Positions 47,589 through 57,392 of a stretch of 64,000 bases of DNA are shown here, piece by piece; position 1 is the first letter of the stretch; every line of letters starts with the position of its first letter. The position numbers were made by a program, and so were the translations under genes. Source of the DNA: Lachnospiraceae bacterium (GTDB lineage Bacteria; Bacillota; Clostridia; Lachnospirales; Lachnospiraceae); contig SVEC01000001.1 of assembly GCA_015057555.1 (NCBI GenBank), positions 62,001-126,000 on the forward strand, written 5' to 3'. A model generated the notes under the pieces. It was given only the letters and a program-made list of their open reading frames with translations. It had not been told where the DNA came from and did not search any database.

Positions 47589-49274
47589 ATGAAGAAGGAG
47601 AAATTTTTGATTCATGCAATAATACTTGCAGTAGCTGGTTTTGTGTCTAGAGTACTTGGACTTCTTTATGCAGTTCCTCTCTACCACATAATAGGTGAGG
47701 AGGGAAATGGCTATTACGGTACAGCTTATGAAATATACAATATGCTTCTTCTAATCACTGCCTACAGTATGCCTATGGCCATATCCAAGATTATGTCTGT
47801 GTATGTGGCTGAAAAAGATTATGTAAACTGTCAGCGTCTGCTTAGAACCTGCTTGGTTTATGTAATACTGGTAGGTGGAGCTGGTGCAGTTATTACCTAT
47901 GTGTTTGCGGAAAGCTTTGTGGTTACACCAGCGGTATTGGCTTTAAAGGTTATGGCACCAACCATATTTTTCGCTGGGGTGCTTAGCGTTTTAAGAGGCT
48001 ACACTCAAGCCCATAATACTATGATACCCACAGCTGTTTCTCAGATAGTGGAGCAGGTATTTAATGCAGCATTAAGTATTATACTGGCACTTATTTTAGT
48101 GAGATATGCAAAGAATGGTGGAGGAGAGACCATATTAAATGTGATAGGTCTTAATCAAGATAAAAATTCTCAATCTATTCCACCGGTAGCATATGGTGCT
48201 ATGGGTAGTGCACTAGGTACCTTGGGAGGAGTTTTTGTTGCATTAATATATATGACAGCAAATATTATGTCAACTAAAGCTAAACGTAGAGAACAGTATA
48301 TTCCTAAGGCAAATAAATTTGAAGATAATCAGTATATTGAAAGTAAGAAGGATAAAAAAGCACCAGAATCATATTTTACCTTATTCAGAGTAATATTTAT
48401 GTATGCTTCACCCATTATATTAACCAGCTTTGTTTACAATATAGCTACCACCCTGGACATGAAAATTTTCTGGAATTGGGCTTTAGAAAAAGGATATCAA
48501 CAGGATACTGCAGCTAGTATATTTGGTATATATTCCAGACAGTACCTAGTGCTAATCAATGTTCCCATAACTATAGCCTCGGCAATTTCCTCTTCTATGC
48601 TTCCCGGTTTATCGGTGGATTTTTCCTCACAGGAGCTGGAATCTGTAAAAAATCGTCTCAGCAAGTCTGTACGCTCTGTAGTGGTATGGGCAGTGCCAGC
48701 GGTGGTAGGACTTACAGTTCTTGCAAAGCCTATTATGCAGCTATTGTTTAAGGGCACCTCTGAAGCCGCATCAGATGCCTTGGTGCTGGGCAGTATTTCG
48801 GTGCTTTTTTTCTCTGTGGCAACGGTGTTGAATACCGGACTTCAGGCTATGGGAAAAAGCTTCATTGCCATCAAAAATGTTACTCGTGCCCTTATTATTC
48901 ACCTTTTATATGTGGTGGGAATGTTAAAGGTGTCAGGTGCAGTTATGGGAATACTGGTTACTGGTTCCGTGATATATTCTATGGCTATGTGCTTTGGAAA
49001 TATTAAGTCTTTGGAGAAATATTTTGATTGTAAGCTAAATGTACTAAGTCTTATGGGAAAGCCTATAATAGCATCCTTGGTTATGGGTGTAGTAAGTATA
49101 CTTACCTACACATTATTGAATGGTGTAGGACTTACTAATTTTTTCAGTGTTCTTATTACAGTAGGAGTATCTGTAGCGGTGTATTTTGTAATGTTTTATT
49201 TTAAGGATGACTATATGGTTAAGAGTATATTTAGAGTGTCATTAAAGGGTAAAATTAAAGCTAAGAAAATATAA
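47589..49274 (+). CDS. SpoVB/MurJ-like lipid flippase
   Basis: A 561-residue polytopic protein of the polysaccharide biosynthesis/MOP family, about 14 spans. The start (GFVSRVLGLLYAVPLYHIIG) and YGTAYEIYNMLLLITAYSMP are typical of the SpoVB/YtgP group, relatives of the lipid II flippase MurJ. A long charged insertion (residues about 220-265, rich in Lys) lies between the two halves. It probably flips a lipid-linked cell-wall precursor. RBS position is weak (CAGGGAG). It follows the RiPP terminator and is not thought to be part of that system. Confidence 0.82.
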   Translation: MKKEKFLIHAIILAVAGFVSRVLGLLYAVPLYHIIGEEGNGYYGTAYEIYNMLLLITAYSMPMAISKIMSVYVAEKDYVNCQRLLRTCLVYVILVGGAGAVITYVFAESFVVTPAVLALKVMAPTIFFAGVLSVLRGYTQAHNTMIPTAVSQIVEQVFNAALSIILALILVRYAKNGGGETILNVIGLNQDKNSQSIPPVAYGAMGSALGTLGGVFVALIYMTANIMSTKAKRREQYIPKANKFEDNQYIESKKDKKAPESYFTLFRVIFMYASPIILTSFVYNIATTLDMKIFWNWALEKGYQQDTAASIFGIYSRQYLVLINVPITIASAISSSMLPGLSVDFSSQELESVKNRLSKSVRSVVVWAVPAVVGLTVLAKPIMQLLFKGTSEAASDALVLGSISVLFFSVATVLNTGLQAMGKSFIAIKNVTRALIIHLLYVVGMLKVSGAVMGILVTGSVIYSMAMCFGNIKSLEKYFDCKLNVLSLMGKPIIASLVMGVVSILTYTLLNGVGLTNFFSVLITVGVSVAVYFVMFYFKDDYMVKSIFRVSLKGKIKAKKI

Positions 49275-49359
49275 TTCTAATGCAAATTTCTTCTTTATTT
49301 TAAGCTTGTATTTTGGTAAAATTAAGTTACATTTCAGATAGAAAGGAAGGTATATTTTA

Positions 49360-49899
49360 ATGGAATTAAAGGGATCAAGAACAGAGGCCAATCTTATGGC
49401 TGCATTTGCAGGAGAGTCACAGGCTACTAACAAGTACAGATACTATGCATCAAAGGCTAAGAAGGATGGTTATGTACAGATTGCAAATATATTCGAGGAG
49501 ACAGCTAACAATGAGAAGGAGCATGCTAAGCTTTGGTTTAAGCTTCTTCACGGTGGAGCAGTTCCAGGAACTGTTGAGAATCTTAAGGACGCAGCAGAGG
49601 GTGAGAACTATGAGTGGACTGACATGTATGCTGAGTTTGCAAAGGTAGCTAGAGAGGAAGGCTTTGAGGAGATTGCAGCACAGTTTGATGGTGTAGCAGC
49701 TATTGAGAAGGAGCATGAGGAACGTTATAGAAAGCTTCTTGCTAACATCGAGGGAGACCTTGTATTCTCTAAGGATGGAGATGTTATCTGGCAGTGTATT
49801 AACTGTGGACATATCTGCATCGGTAAGAAGGCTCCTGAGGTTTGTCCTGTTTGTGCACACCCACAGAGCTACTTCCAGGTGAAGCCGGAGAACTTCTAG
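49360..49899 (+). CDS. rbr: Rubrerythrin
   Basis: A 179-residue peroxide reductase of anaerobes. The N-terminal ferritin-like domain has the di-iron ligands in [30 protein letters not shown] and [13 protein letters not shown]. The C-terminal rubredoxin-like domain has [10 protein letters not shown] and CPVCAHPQ. It reduces hydrogen peroxide in the cytosol with electrons from rubredoxin or NADH systems. RBS GAAAGGAAGG, monocistronic, and strongly biased codons suggest high expression. Confidence 0.95.
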   Translation: MELKGSRTEANLMAAFAGESQATNKYRYYASKAKKDGYVQIANIFEETANNEKEHAKLWFKLLHGGAVPGTVENLKDAAEGENYEWTDMYAEFAKVAREEGFEEIAAQFDGVAAIEKEHEERYRKLLANIEGDLVFSKDGDVIWQCINCGHICIGKKAPEVCPVCAHPQSYFQVKPENF

Positions 49900-49910
49900 A
49901 AGCAGAACAT

Positions 49911-49942
49911 AAAAATAAGGCTGTTTAAACAGCCTTATTTTT
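49911..49942. terminator. Perfect 32-bp palindromic bidirectional terminator
   Basis: AAAAATAAGGCTGTTT (49911-49926) is followed by its exact reverse complement (49927-49942). A-tract and T-tract on both sides serve rubrerythrin (+) and the convergent diguanylate cyclase gene (-), whose stop codon it overlaps by two bases. Confidence 0.9.
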
Positions 49943-50999
49943 ATGCTCTGCAGACCACCTTATTTCTTCCACCTTCTTTTGCTTCATACAGCGCCATGTC
50001 CGCCTCAGTTATAGCGTTTTCGTAGTTCACTCCATCATAGCTTGCTACGCCAAGAGAGATTGTGATAGGGCACACATCATTGTCTGTGACAGCAACTTTT
50101 TCTCTAATACGTTCAGCTACATTGATACCCTCGTTAACTGGACAGTTTGGCATAATTACTAGGAATTCCTCACCACCCCAGCGGATTATGTAGTCATTTG
50201 AACGGGTGCAGCTTTTTATTACGGAAGCTACAGACATAAGCACCTGGTCACCCATATCATGACCGTAGGTGTCATTAACCTTTTTGAAGAAATCTATATC
50301 TGCCATAAGAATGCTTACAGTTTCTGAATTCTCAAAGGTGAATTGCCTACCATTTGTTATAGAATGGAACTTGTGTCGGTTAAATACCTTAGTAAGAGGG
50401 TCTAAAACTAGAGAGTCTTCCAGCTGATGCTTTACATTGTAGGTGTCATAGTACACTCCACACATAACATAGTTAACAGCCACGATTCCAAAGAAACAAG
50501 GCAAACCAAGAGAAAACATAATGTCAATATTTTCATAGTGATTAAATTGATGGGATATAATAATATTTAAGAATACGCAACTGTGAGATATGGTGCTAAC
50601 CCAAAATGGAGAAGCAAATGTGGCAATCATAAATACCATATGCATAATTATAAAGCCCTCACTGGCGTGGGTTTTATCCGGTAAAAATATTATAGCGCCT
50701 ATAGTACACCACATCATCATATGTGCCATAAACTGAGAGCTTATGGACATAATTAAGTAGTTGGTGGTTTTAGCATTGATTATAAGAAATGCAATCAGTG
50801 GAATAAATATAAATAATCTAGGGAATAAAGTTTCCCAAGCAAATCTACCAAATAGCTGACAGTCAGATACGAAATATGTGGTTGAACCAAGAGATGCGAC
50901 TATAATTGCATAAAAATTAAACTTTCTATAATACATAAACTTTGACTGTAGAAAGTGCTTTTTTTCATCTCCCTTTAACTTAAGAAAACCAGCCTTCAT
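49941..50999 (-). CDS. Membrane diguanylate cyclase (GGDEF)
   Basis: A 352-residue protein. The N-terminal half has about six membrane spans of an unnamed sensory type. The C-terminal GGDEF domain contains LDPLTKVFNRHKF, ILMADIDFFKKVND and the active site RWGGEEF. RSND lies five residues before GGEEF, an intact RxxD product-inhibition site. It should make cyclic di-GMP from two GTP. ATG 50999 follows TGAGGAAAAT; the longer frame from 51062 lacks a ribosome site. Confidence 0.9.
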   Translation of the reverse strand: MKAGFLKLKGDEKKHFLQSKFMYYRKFNFYAIIVASLGSTTYFVSDCQLFGRFAWETLFPRLFIFIPLIAFLIINAKTTNYLIMSISSQFMAHMMMWCTIGAIIFLPDKTHASEGFIIMHMVFMIATFASPFWVSTISHSCVFLNIIISHQFNHYENIDIMFSLGLPCFFGIVAVNYVMCGVYYDTYNVKHQLEDSLVLDPLTKVFNRHKFHSITNGRQFTFENSETVSILMADIDFFKKVNDTYGHDMGDQVLMSVASVIKSCTRSNDYIIRWGGEEFLVIMPNCPVNEGINVAERIREKVAVTDNDVCPITISLGVASYDGVNYENAITEADMALYEAKEGGRNKVVCRA

Positions 51000-51093
51000 A
51001 TTATTTTCCTCATTTGATAAATTTGACCATAGTATAACACGAATCTTATAATATATCGACAAGTATGAAGAAAATTTTAATGAAAACTAAATT

Positions 51094-51615
51094 TTATACT
51101 ATTGGAAAACATTTGGTTCCAGCAGGAAATGGATAAAATATTCCAATATCAGGCGCTTTGAAGGAAAAAACAGCAAATGCAACCGTAAACAATATGAATA
51201 ATGCTAGGGCAGTATAGGCACTGTATAAATTATCCTCCACAGTAATAAATTTATCTAATAGTAAGGTTACCAGAAGACTAATAAGGTAAGTTGCTATATT
51301 GTACCAATCCATAAGCCTGCTAGTTACTCCCAAGGCAGTATAGAACATTACGACGATTACCACCATACCAGCGATAATGGACATGATTCGTCGCTTTAAA
51401 AATCCTGGAGATGTATTTCCACGCAAGCTATCCCAAATGGTTATAAATAGCATAGGAAAGAAAAGTAGCTTAAGGTGTTCCCATGTGGATTCATTTGTGG
51501 CTGAGAAAAGTCCCACAATGTTATTTTGTCCTGACCAGTCGTAGGTGAAGTGAAGCAAAAAACCTATGGTGGCTAAAATTATATATCGAATAATTATGTT
51601 ATTTGATTTTTTCAT
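51094..51615 (-). CDS. DUF6512-type membrane protein
   Basis: A 173-residue protein with five or six membrane spans. The segment LHFTYDWSGQNNIVGLFSAT then NESTWEHLKLLFFPML matches a small clostridial membrane family I know as DUF6512, of unknown role. ATG 51615 follows ACAGGTATA. The open frame begins at 51705 but without a ribosome site. It is divergent from the NUDIX gene; the diguanylate cyclase downstream on the same strand is about 95 bases away. Confidence 0.7.
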   Translation of the reverse strand: MKKSNNIIIRYIILATIGFLLHFTYDWSGQNNIVGLFSATNESTWEHLKLLFFPMLFITIWDSLRGNTSPGFLKRRIMSIIAGMVVIVVMFYTALGVTSRLMDWYNIATYLISLLVTLLLDKFITVEDNLYSAYTALALFILFTVAFAVFSFKAPDIGIFYPFPAGTKCFPIV

Positions 51616-51737
51616 ATAATATACCTGTTTTAATTGTTTTTTATAGTATATGGATTTAATAGAAAAAAATGCATTACTTTGGATAGGAATTATGCTATAA
51701 TACATAAGTTAAAGACATAATCATGTAGGAGAACCAT

Positions 51738-52196
51738 ATGAAATTAACCACACTTTGCTATATAGAAAAAGATGATAGTTATCTGATGCTATACCGCAAC
51801 AAAAAGCAGCAGGACCAAAGTCAGGGCAAGTGGCTTGGCATAGGTGGAAAGCTTGAAGAGGGAGAGAGTCCTGAGGACTGTGTTGTTAGAGAGGTTCTTG
51901 AGGAGACAGGTCTTACGCTAAAAAACTATGAGTCTAGAGGAGTTATCACCTTTATCTCAGATATCTGGGAGGATGAGCTAATGTTTATGTTCACAGCTAC
52001 AGACTTTGAAGGAGAGATAAACGAGAACTGTACAGAGGGTGAGCTTGCTTGGATAAAGAAGGATGAGATTATGAAATTAAGCTTGTGGGAGGGTGATAGG
52101 TACTTTCTGCAGGATTTGATAGAGGGTAAGAAGCTAGTAAATATGAAGCTTACCTATGAAGGAGACAGGCTTGTTTCCTGCGAGAAATATTATTAG
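51738..52196 (+). CDS. NUDIX hydrolase, MutT-like
   Basis: A 152-residue NUDIX enzyme. The NUDIX box is complete: GGKLEEGESPEDCVVREVLE and then ETGL. The N-terminus TTLCYIEKDDSYLMLYRNKK resembles 8-oxo-dGTP diphosphatases, so nucleotide-pool cleaning is likely. RBS GTAGGAGAA. Short gaps (29, 11 and 21 bases) link it with the following zinc-ribbon, prephenate dehydratase and Fur-like genes in a probable operon. Confidence 0.9.
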   Translation: MKLTTLCYIEKDDSYLMLYRNKKQQDQSQGKWLGIGGKLEEGESPEDCVVREVLEETGLTLKNYESRGVITFISDIWEDELMFMFTATDFEGEINENCTEGELAWIKKDEIMKLSLWEGDRYFLQDLIEGKKLVNMKLTYEGDRLVSCEKYY

Positions 52197-52225
52197 AATT
52201 ATGTAAACTAGAAAGGGATATATTT

Positions 52226-52492
52226 ATGTACTACGTACCAGAAGGCACTACAAAGTGTGGATATTACCAATGTGAAAGCTGTGGAGAAAAGTTTCTTTCT
52301 CTTCAGACTATGAACACTATAGATTGCATTTACTGCGAGCAGGATGTGGATCTTGAGATTGGTCCTGATGAGGATATGAGTACCTTAAAGGATACTGCGA
52401 AGCTTATAGAGGTTTTAGAGGGCGAGGATGTGGAGAAAATGGACACATTATTAAGCCTTGCTATTACAGGTGGAAATTACGATTGGATTTAG
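52226..52492 (+). CDS. Small zinc-ribbon protein
   Basis: An 88-residue protein with CESCGEKF and CIYCEQD, two CxxC knuckles about 17 residues apart forming one zinc site. An acidic helical tail follows (EVLEGEDVEKMDTLLSLAIT). No family is recognised. RBS AAAGGGATA. It is encoded between NUDIX and prephenate dehydratase genes. It may be an adaptor or a small regulatory protein. Confidence 0.65.
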   Translation: MYYVPEGTTKCGYYQCESCGEKFLSLQTMNTIDCIYCEQDVDLEIGPDEDMSTLKDTAKLIEVLEGEDVEKMDTLLSLAITGGNYDWI

Positions 52493-52503
52493 AGGATTAG
52501 CTT

Positions 52504-53373
52504 ATGAAGATAGGGATACTAGGACCGGAAGGTACCTTTAGTGACAAAGCATATATGGAATATGAGAGGAAAATAGGCCAGCAGCTAGAAGGGGAGTATT
52601 TTCAGACCATTGATGAGGTATTTGAGGCAGTGTGCTCAAGTGATGAGGATAAGGATTCTGAGTTATGTCAACTAGCTATAGTGCCTATAGAGAATACTTT
52701 GGATGGCTACGTGCAAAGGACCTTAGACCTGCTTCTTGAAAAGGATGTTTGCATTATAGACGAGAATAAGGTGGCAGTACAATTTTCCTTGGTGGGAAAT
52801 GTGAATTCTCTTGATGAGATTACCACCCTTTATGTTCAGTTTAAGGCCAATGGTCAGTGTAGACAGTTCATTAATTCACTAAAGGGTGCCAAAATAATTT
52901 CCACAGAAAGCAATATGGAGTCCTACTACAAATTAGGTGATGAAAAAGGGGCAGCAGCGATTGTTCCACATCATATTGCAGCTAAGGAAAAGGATAGATT
53001 TGTGGTGGAAAATGTAACTGATTCAGACCACAATCATACTAGATTTTTGATTATAAAGAAGGGACAGGCTAGGGATAATAAGGCCATTAATCAGCCTACA
53101 AATCCTGATTGTAAGGTTAGGGTTAGAGTTCCAATATATGTTATGCCGGTAGGGGATAGACCAGGTATGCTTTTTGAGATTCTTAAGAATTTCAATGACA
53201 GGAAGATAAATATGATTTCCATAATGTCTAGACCTACTAAGCAGGAGCTGGGCACTTATAATTTCTATATTGAAATAGATGGAAGCATGGAGAGATTGGA
53301 TATAATCTTAGAGACATTGCAGGATATTAGTAAAAGTAATGCTGTAAAGATATTAGGAATCTATAAGGAATAG
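52504..53373 (+). CDS. pheA: Prephenate dehydratase
   Basis: A 289-residue enzyme that turns prephenate into phenylpyruvate in phenylalanine synthesis. It begins IGILGPEGTFSDKAYMEY, has VPIENTLDGYVQRTLDLL, and the catalytic TRF is present in HNHTRFLII near residue 180. The C-terminal ACT domain (PGMLFEILKNFNDRKINMIS, then SRP) gives phenylalanine feedback control. No chorismate mutase domain is fused. RBS GAGGATTAG. Confidence 0.92.
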   Translation: MKIGILGPEGTFSDKAYMEYERKIGQQLEGEYFQTIDEVFEAVCSSDEDKDSELCQLAIVPIENTLDGYVQRTLDLLLEKDVCIIDENKVAVQFSLVGNVNSLDEITTLYVQFKANGQCRQFINSLKGAKIISTESNMESYYKLGDEKGAAAIVPHHIAAKEKDRFVVENVTDSDHNHTRFLIIKKGQARDNKAINQPTNPDCKVRVRVPIYVMPVGDRPGMLFEILKNFNDRKINMISIMSRPTKQELGTYNFYIEIDGSMERLDIILETLQDISKSNAVKILGIYKE

Positions 53374-53394
53374 TTAGATGAAAGGAATTTAGAT

Positions 53395-53832
53395 ATGGCG
53401 GAAAAGGACAATCAGGCTATAGAGTCTCTTGCCCTTAACAAGGAGGACATCCTGGTAAAGCTTAAGGAAAAGGGCTTAAGGCTTACTCAGCAGAGAAAGC
53501 TTATAGTTGATATAATTGCAAATGAAGAGTATTCCTGCTGCAAGGAGATTTATATTCTTGCTCACAAAAAGGATGATAGCATCGGTATCGCTACTGTTTA
53601 TCGTATGCTAAATGTGCTGGAAGAAATAGGTGCAGTTAATAGAAAGAATATTCAAAAGGCAGCCTGTTCAGGTCGTTGTTGTGACATGAGTGGTGGATGT
53701 ACAGTTGTAACTGATAGCCAGAAAATCATTCTCTCAGAGGCTGATTTGCAGGAGGCTCTTAAGTATATTATGGAAAAGAACGGTTACGAAAAGGCACAGG
53801 AGATTAAAGCTGTGCTGGTTAATCAGGAGTAG
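53395..53832 (+). CDS. Fur-family transcriptional regulator, atypical metal region
   Basis: A 145-residue regulator. The winged helix ([40 protein letters not shown]) is clear. The dimerisation half is short. The usual HHH and CxxC region is replaced by [12 protein letters not shown], so metal binding must differ from standard Fur, Zur or PerR. It overlaps no neighbour but lies 21 bases after pheA. Its target is unknown; the Cys cluster might sense a thiophilic metal or redox state. Confidence 0.8.
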   Translation: MAEKDNQAIESLALNKEDILVKLKEKGLRLTQQRKLIVDIIANEEYSCCKEIYILAHKKDDSIGIATVYRMLNVLEEIGAVNRKNIQKAACSGRCCDMSGGCTVVTDSQKIILSEADLQEALKYIMEKNGYEKAQEIKAVLVNQE

Positions 53833-53857
53833 TATAGAGATTGTGAGGATAAGAACT

Positions 53858-54613
53858 ATGAAATTTATATCTTGGAATGTAAATGGTCTTAGAGCTTGTA
53901 TGACTAAGGGCTTTATGGACTTTTTTGAAAAGGTGGATGCAGATTTTTTCTGCCTTCAGGAGATTAAGCTTTCAGAGGGGCAGATTGAGTGGGAGAAGGA
54001 AGGCTATCATGCGTATTGGAATTATGCTGAGAAGAAGGGATATTCGGGAACAGCTATATTTACCAAGCATGAGCCTATAAGTGTAGCTTACGGAATAGGT
54101 ATAGAGGAGCACGACCATGAGGGAAGAGTTATAACTCTTGAGTATGATGATTTTTATATGGTGACCTGCTATACTCCAAACTCTCAAAATGAGCTTGCCA
54201 GACTTGATTACAGAATGGTGTGGGAGGATGATTTTAGAGCTTACCTTAATGGAATTAAGGAGAAGAAGAGTGTGCTGGTTTGTGGGGACCTAAACGTGGC
54301 CCACCAGGAGATAGACCTTAAGAATCCTAAGACTAACAGACGTAACGCAGGTTTTACAGACGAAGAGCGTGAGAAGATGACAGTTCTTCTTGAAACAGGA
54401 TTTATAGATACCTTTAGATATTTTTATCCAGATATGACAGATATTTACTCTTGGTGGTCTTACCGATTTAAGGCCAGAGAGAAGAATGCAGGGTGGCGTA
54501 TAGACTATTTCCTTGCTTCAGAAGATTTGAAAGATAAGCTTCAGGGCGCTGCGATTCATACAGATGTATTAGGCTCAGACCATTGTCCTGTAGAGGTTAC
54601 AGTGGAAATTTAG
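53858..54613 (+). CDS. xth: Exodeoxyribonuclease III
   Basis: A 251-residue AP endonuclease/exonuclease of the Xth family for base-excision repair. Motifs: [72 protein letters not shown] and [10 protein letters not shown], with all catalytic acidic and His residues. ATG 53858 follows GAGGATAAG; the frame opens 15 bases upstream. It is the last gene of the NUDIX-to-xth run. Confidence 0.93.
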   Translation: MKFISWNVNGLRACMTKGFMDFFEKVDADFFCLQEIKLSEGQIEWEKEGYHAYWNYAEKKGYSGTAIFTKHEPISVAYGIGIEEHDHEGRVITLEYDDFYMVTCYTPNSQNELARLDYRMVWEDDFRAYLNGIKEKKSVLVCGDLNVAHQEIDLKNPKTNRRNAGFTDEEREKMTVLLETGFIDTFRYFYPDMTDIYSWWSYRFKAREKNAGWRIDYFLASEDLKDKLQGAAIHTDVLGSDHCPVEVTVEI

Positions 54614-54765
54614 TTATTTTGCTTATATCTGAAAAAAATCCTCAAAAAAATTGTGTAAATTATCTAAAAAATTCTTCTTAAAGGTTGAAATATAATACAA
54701 ATGTTATATAATGGACATAGGGGTTTTTAAAACACGTACATTTACATTTAAGGAGGTAGCAAGAC

Positions 54766-55671
54766 ATGATTTACACCGTAACATTTAATCCATCACTTGA
54801 CTACGTAGTGACAGTACCTGAGTTGAAGGCTGGATGTATTAACAGAGCTTCATCAGAGAAGGTTTTACCAGGTGGTAAGGGCATTAACGTGTCTATCGTT
54901 CTCACTAACTTAGGTATAGAGAATAAGGCTATAGGCTTTATTTCTGGTTTTACAGGCAAGGTCCTTAAGGATTTACTTAGAGAAAGAGGAATCAATTCTG
55001 ACTTTATTAAATTAGACAGAGGTCTTACTAGAATTAATGTTAAGCTTAGAGGCGATGAGGAGACAGAGATTAACTGTCAGGGTCCTCGTGTAGATGACGT
55101 ATACATCGGTGAGCTTTACGAGAAGCTTGATTACCTTGACGCAGATGATTATTTAGTTCTTGCAGGTAGTATTCCTGATACTATGCCAAAGTCACTTTAC
55201 CAGGAGATTCTTCACAGACTTAAGGATAATAAGCTTAAGGTTATAGTAGATGCTACAGGAGAGCTACTCTTAAATGTACTTCCATATAAGCCATTTCTTA
55301 TTAAGCCAAACGAGGTTGAGCTTGGTTCATTGTTTGATGTAGAGATTAAGGATAAGGATGATGTTGTTACATACGCTAAAAAGCTTCAGGAGAAGGGTGC
55401 TAGAAATGTTCTTGTATCAAGAGCAGAAAAGGGCGCAATCCTTGTAGCAGAGGATGGTAGTGTATATGAGCACGTAGCACCACAGGGTGAGGTTCTTAAC
55501 TCAGTAGGAGCAGGAGATTCTATGCTTGCAGGCTTCTTAGCAGGCTACACAGCTGACGGTGATATGGATAAGGCTCTTAAGCTTGGTATCTGCGCAGGTT
55601 CAGCTAGTGCATTCTCAGAGGATTTAGCAACTCAGAGAGAAGTAGATGCACTTATGGCGAGCTTTGAATAA
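54766..55671 (+). CDS. fruK: 1-phosphofructokinase
   Basis: A 301-residue PfkB-family kinase that phosphorylates fructose 1-phosphate to the 1,6-bisphosphate. It shows IYTVTFNPSLDYVVTV, LPGGKGINVSIVLTNLG, LAGSIPDTMPKSLY and the family signature VGAGDSMLAGFLAGY. Tagatose-6-phosphate kinases are close relatives, so the substrate is slightly uncertain. The usual fruA PTS and fruR genes are absent next to it. Strong RBS (AAGGAGG) and biased codons indicate good expression. Confidence 0.87.
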   Translation: MIYTVTFNPSLDYVVTVPELKAGCINRASSEKVLPGGKGINVSIVLTNLGIENKAIGFISGFTGKVLKDLLRERGINSDFIKLDRGLTRINVKLRGDEETEINCQGPRVDDVYIGELYEKLDYLDADDYLVLAGSIPDTMPKSLYQEILHRLKDNKLKVIVDATGELLLNVLPYKPFLIKPNEVELGSLFDVEIKDKDDVVTYAKKLQEKGARNVLVSRAEKGAILVAEDGSVYEHVAPQGEVLNSVGAGDSMLAGFLAGYTADGDMDKALKLGICAGSASAFSEDLATQREVDALMASFE

Positions 55672-55714
55672 GGTAGAGCTGAAAGATTATTTAGATAAAT
55701 TATTGCAGATTTTT

Positions 55715-55752
55715 ACACCAGGGACTTTATGAAAAAGTCTCTGGTGTTTTTT
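55715..55752 (+). terminator. Intrinsic terminator after fruK
   Basis: ACACCAGGGACTTT (55715-55728) pairs with AAAGTCTCTGGTGT, followed by TTTTT. Confidence 0.9.
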
Positions 55753-55757
55753 GCTTC

Positions 55758-55790
55758 TGATACAATTCAGATACATTTTAGTGATATAAT
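55758..55790 (+). promoter_or_regulatory. Tandem 11-bp repeat box and promoter, lipoprotein 1
   Basis: TGATACAATTC (55758-55768) followed directly by AGATACATTTT (55769-55779), then 5 bases and TATAAT (55785-55790). No -35 consensus is present: the repeats take its place, as in PhoB/OmpR-activated promoters. Confidence 0.75.
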
Positions 55791-55943
55791 TATATTTGAG
55801 TTAGTAGATTTGGACATATAGAGAGAAAAATGTTAGTATGGCCCGCGAAAACCATGGTGAGCAGGTGGAGTGTAGGAAAATCCGGGCATATAGAGAAAAA
55901 CTTGCTCATATTGTCCGTGAAAACATATTAGGAGGAGTGCATC

Positions 55944-57302
55944 ATGAAAAAAACAGTAATTACAGGATTAATTACAATAGCTATATTATCCCTTATCGGC
56001 TGTGGTAACCAGAAACAAGTGGATTATACCACTGAGGCTACAGAGGAATCTGCCGATGCTATGGTAGAAGCAGAAATTCCTGACAAGGTATCTTATGAGC
56101 TTATGGGAGAGGGTGGAACCATAATAGTAGATGCTGATATTATCCTCCCTGAAAATCACGACAAATGCACTGTGGTGGAGTATTCTATCAAACGATTTAC
56201 AGATGAGGATGTGAAAGGCCTGGTTGAAAAGATATTCGACAAGGACAGCTATTTCCTGTATATGCCTTATTCTGAGGAACAGATAGAGATTGCAAAGGAC
56301 AAGCTTACAAGCATAAAGGATGCATCAACAGATGATAGGGAAAGATACACACTGCAAAATGAGCTACTCAATTTGGATAATCGTATAAAAAATCTAAGTC
56401 CTGCCTTTAAGGATATGGAACAAATAGAAGAGCTTAAGCTTTATACCATACCGGAAGAGGACGGGTGGCATCCTGAGATTGAAAAATGCTGTCTCATAGG
56501 AGCCATAGATGGAAGATACTATTATATGCTAATAGCTCAGGGCGAAGATAAGGGAAATGTAATCATGAAGCTACAGCTGCTTAGAGATATGAATAATGAT
56601 GCAAATGGTAATCTAGGTCCGGACAGCTTAGATGTTCAGATATATGAAAATAAGTGTGTGTATTCTAAGGATGAAGCAAAGAAGCTTGCCACAGATTACA
56701 TACAGTCATTGGGGTATACAGATTATGAAGCTATAGAAGTATTTGACTGTAAGGAAAATAATTATGCCCCAAGTCAGGATATTAGGGAAATGAATAGCTA
56801 TAATATATACTTTGGTAGGAAGATAGATGGATATAATCTGGCATTTAACACATCAAACTGCCCAGACTTTTTTATAGATGTAGTAGGGGACAGCTATATA
56901 GCTGGTAATAACACAGCTACGGAATACATAAAGGTAAATGTAGATAGCGATGGAATAAGTGAGCTACTGATATTCAATCCTATGAAGGAGGAACGGATAT
57001 TAGATAATCACGCTAAGATGCTGTCCTTTGAAAATATAGATAATATAGCTAGGGAGGACCTACAAAGCTATATTGATTATACCTTCGATGGAATGCAAAT
57101 ACAGACTATAAATATCACTGAGATAGACCTTGGCTATGGTTATACCTATGATATGGAAACTGATAGATATGCACTTATTCCTGTGTGGTTTTATATGATG
57201 GATGATAATATAGATAATTCGAATTTTAGAAGGAGAGATTATATAAGCTATAATGCCTTGGATGGCTCTCATAAGGATACAAGTACAGTCATATATTATT
57301 AG
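55944..57302 (+). CDS. Lipoprotein array member 1
   Basis: A 452-residue lipoprotein (signal peptide with lipobox LIGC, Cys20). It shares with its downstream paralogues a acidic linker, then DKVSYEL, a domain with DKDSYFLYMPYSEEQIE, an ACGLAG-like core (CCLIGAIDGRYYYM), YIQSLGYTDYEAIEV, NVDSDGISELL and a C-terminal IPVWFYMMDD...NALDGS. The family matches lipoproteins annotated in Lachnospiraceae as a DUF (perhaps DUF6034; from memory). Function unknown; anchored outside the membrane. RBS AGGAGGAG. Of the five members it is among the most diverged. Confidence 0.75.
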   Translation: MKKTVITGLITIAILSLIGCGNQKQVDYTTEATEESADAMVEAEIPDKVSYELMGEGGTIIVDADIILPENHDKCTVVEYSIKRFTDEDVKGLVEKIFDKDSYFLYMPYSEEQIEIAKDKLTSIKDASTDDRERYTLQNELLNLDNRIKNLSPAFKDMEQIEELKLYTIPEEDGWHPEIEKCCLIGAIDGRYYYMLIAQGEDKGNVIMKLQLLRDMNNDANGNLGPDSLDVQIYENKCVYSKDEAKKLATDYIQSLGYTDYEAIEVFDCKENNYAPSQDIREMNSYNIYFGRKIDGYNLAFNTSNCPDFFIDVVGDSYIAGNNTATEYIKVNVDSDGISELLIFNPMKEERILDNHAKMLSFENIDNIAREDLQSYIDYTFDGMQIQTINITEIDLGYGYTYDMETDRYALIPVWFYMMDDNIDNSNFRRRDYISYNALDGSHKDTSTVIYY

Positions 57303-57305
57303 CTT

Positions 57306-57338
57306 TGATACATTTCAGATACATTTCTGTGTTATGAT
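57306..57338 (+). promoter_or_regulatory. Tandem 11-bp repeat box and promoter, lipoprotein 2
   Basis: TGATACATTTC (57306-57316) followed directly by AGATACATTTC (57317-57327), then 5 bases and TATGAT (57333-57338), the same geometry as at 55758 and 61028. It starts 4 bases after the stop of lipoprotein 1. Confidence 0.75.
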
Positions 57339-57392
57339 GCAATTTGTAGATGTGTGTGTTTATGTTATACGGGGACAAAAAGGAGAAATGAA

